Positions 23,638-24,572 of a stretch of 24,572 nucleotides of DNA are shown one piece after another. Position numbers and translations under genes: made by a program. The notes beneath the pieces were generated by a model that saw only the letters and a program-made list of their open reading frames with translations, did not search any database and was not told where the DNA came from. Every line of letters begins with the position of its first letter. Positions within the stretch are counted from its first letter, which is position 1. The stretch is from G963676205 sp964342525. GTDB lineage: Bacteria; Campylobacterota; Campylobacteria; Campylobacterales; Arcobacteraceae. The stretch is from positions 1-24,572 of the forward strand of contig CAYFGQ010000053.1 in the NCBI GenBank assembly GCA_964342525.1. Reading direction: 5' to 3'.

Positions 23638-24132
23638 CTACTTCTTTGATAGATAAATATTAAATTTATACGATGGTTTCATAAGATCAGAGATAAGATA
23701 TTCTTCCATATCCATTTTAAAATCCCTTTTGATTCTAATCTTATTTATATCACTCCAAAGTTTATCTAGGTCTAAAGATTTAGTATAAGTTATAGTAGTT
23801 TTATTAAAATTTGTTTTTGGGATAAGCATCGCTCTAACACCTGGAATCTTTGCCTCTGTTTTCAAACCTATAAAACAATCAAAAGTATTCCTTTGATAAT
23901 TTGAATAAACAACAATCACCTTATCATCATTTTTAGCATTTCTAAAAGCTTTTGAGTTAAAAAACTCTTCCCATAAATTTACAATAAGCATATCCCTTTG
24001 CTCTTTTGATTTAAATCCAATCTTTTTAGAAACACCATAAAGTTCAAACTCATCCAATGTCACATCTTTGAAATTTAACTGTGCTGCAAATACAAAATTT
24101 GCACATAATATTAATAAAATTAGCTTTTTCAT
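23638..24132 (-). CDS. Secreted GyrI/Cass2-like effector-binding-domain protein
   Basis: 164 residues. A clear signal peptide (about 1-16, LLILCANFVFA) precedes a domain whose pattern resembles integron Cass2 and AraC/GyrI effector-binding domains. The matching points are GVSKKIGFKSKEQRDMLIVNLWEEFF, then IVVYSNYQRNTFDCFIGLK, an IPKTNF strand, and DKLWSDINKIRIKRDFKMDMEEYL. Those domains bind small drug-like or cationic molecules and are normally cytoplasmic, so an exported version is unusual. The similarity is judged by eye. GGAGAAAAA precedes the ATG. It is the first gene of the DUF1800/DUF1501 operon, directly after the two palindromes. Confidence 0.55.
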   Translation of the reverse strand: MKKLILLILCANFVFAAQLNFKDVTLDEFELYGVSKKIGFKSKEQRDMLIVNLWEEFFNSKAFRNAKNDDKVIVVYSNYQRNTFDCFIGLKTEAKIPGVRAMLIPKTNFNKTTITYTKSLDLDKLWSDINKIRIKRDFKMDMEEYLISDLMKPSYKFNIYLSKK

Positions 24133-24152
24133 TTTTTCTCCAATCTCTCTTT

Positions 24153-24224
24153 TAGACTAGTAGTCTATTTGGAATTTTACACACATTAAGTTTAATTTTT
24201 TCTTAATTTTGGACTAGTGGTTTA
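24153..24224. promoter_or_regulatory. Paired 15-bp palindromic operators flanking the DUF1800 operon promoter
   Basis: A perfect palindrome TAGACTAGTAGTCTA lies at 24153-24167. A related imperfect copy TGGACTAGTGGTTTA lies at 24210-24224 and agrees at 12 of 15 positions. Between them, on the minus strand, TAAAAT (24179-24174) can serve as -10. The proximal copy would then begin at about the transcription start and the distal one end about 43 bases upstream. Centres are 57 bases apart. No regulator gene is adjacent. Confidence 0.6.
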
Positions 24225-24296
24225 TATTTTAGATTAAAGGAAGTTTTTAAAAGATTTTATAATGAAAAATTGTATTGGGATAATTATTTAGATATT

Positions 24297-24331
24297 GAGC
24301 TAATAAGACGAAAAGATTATCTTATTAGCTC
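24297..24331. terminator. Perfect 12-bp hairpin downstream of the histidine kinase gene
   Basis: GAGCTAATAAGA (24297-24308) pairs without mismatch with TCTTATTAGCTC (24320-24331) around an 11-base loop, 12 bases past the kinase stop codon. The T run is weak on the minus strand (AATATC) and short on the plus strand (TTTT). It may be a rho-independent terminator of low quality or a transcript-stabilising hairpin for the kinase mRNA. Confidence 0.5.
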
Positions 24332-24343
24332 TTTTGGGATTTA

Positions 24344-24572
24344 TTAATTGGATAAAGGGAGTTCTATACTAAACTCTGCACCTTTATATTTTTTATCATT
24401 AAATTCAAACTCAACATTTTGAGCTTCAACCTTACCATGCATACCCTCAACTATAAGTTTATAAGTCATATGTAAACCTATACCTGTACCTTGGGATTGG
24501 TGTTTTGTTGTAAAATATGGCTCAAAGATTTTTGGTAAAACATCATCAGGGATACCGCCACCATTATCTTTA
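24344..24572 (-). CDS. Sensor histidine kinase, C-terminal ATPase part (5' end outside window)
   Basis: The visible 75 codons plus TAA encode the end of a HATPase_c domain: KDNGGGIP (G1 box), IFEPYFTTKHQSQGTGIGLHM (F and G2 boxes) and a closing strand FSIELPLSN. This arrangement (EPYFTTK followed by GTGIGL) is typical of PAS-containing or Cache-linked membrane kinases in Campylobacterota. The phospho-accepting histidine, sensor and any receiver lie beyond the window edge. The gene ends just before a perfect hairpin. Confidence 0.85.
   Translation of the reverse strand, partial: KDNGGGIPDDVLPKIFEPYFTTKHQSQGTGIGLHMTYKLIVEGMHGKVEAQNVEFEFNDKKYKGAEFSIELPLSN

Overview
The window is very AT-rich and densely coded. 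It carries a CheY with the canonical chemotaxis residues, many stand-alone or fused response-regulator (REC) domains, three c-di-GMP enzymes and an NMT1-type substrate-binding protein. This gene mix suggests a Campylobacterota bacterium, most likely an Arcobacter relative; that assignment is an inference from gene style, not from a marker gene. No rRNA, tRNA, CRISPR array, transposase or phage gene was found.

Layout. 1-503: 5' part of a secreted NMT1/THI5-like protein on the minus strand. 874-1260: CheY, ending in an intrinsic terminator. 1288-5993 (minus): a lipid-type module in two transcription units. One is SDR oxidoreductase, four-helix membrane protein and small lipoprotein; the other is patatin-like lipoprotein and two tandem metallo-beta-lactamase-fold enzymes of the NAPE-PLD type. 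6105-7395 (plus): two tandem TetR-family paralogues. A palindromic operator is repeated with the same 45-bp internal architecture in front of each of the two enzyme units, and the copy at 6009-6074 is shared with the first TetR gene. The whole 1.3-7.4 kb block therefore reads as one TetR-controlled lipid-remodelling regulon. 7392-7520: seven perfect octamer repeats facing a degenerate inverted octamer array. 7519-9120: Kef-type K+/H+ antiporter. 9374-10412: a GNAT acetyltransferase overlapping tail-to-tail with an alpha/beta hydrolase.

10694-19624 is a signalling stretch. It holds a Cache-HAMP-GGDEF diguanylate cyclase, a CNNM/CBS membrane protein, a DoxX-like protein, a dual-REC regulator followed by a REC-PAS-HD-GYP phosphodiesterase (both with TTG starts), three small genes including a monohaem cytochrome c, and a REC - CheC-type phosphatase - PAS-GGDEF operon. 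Enzymes that make and degrade c-di-GMP thus lie within 9 kb of each other.

19654-24132 (minus) is an exported-protein operon. In transcription order it encodes a secreted GyrI/Cass2-like effector-binding-domain protein, a DUF1800 protein, a Tat-type DUF1501 protein and a probable outer-membrane beta-barrel. Its promoter is flanked by two related 15-bp palindromes. 24344-24572 is the C-terminal end of a sensor histidine kinase whose 5' part lies outside the window.

The best candidates for undescribed biology are the TetR/NAPE-PLD/patatin/SDR regulon, and the DUF1800/DUF1501 operon with its secreted ligand-binding-like protein and paired operators.
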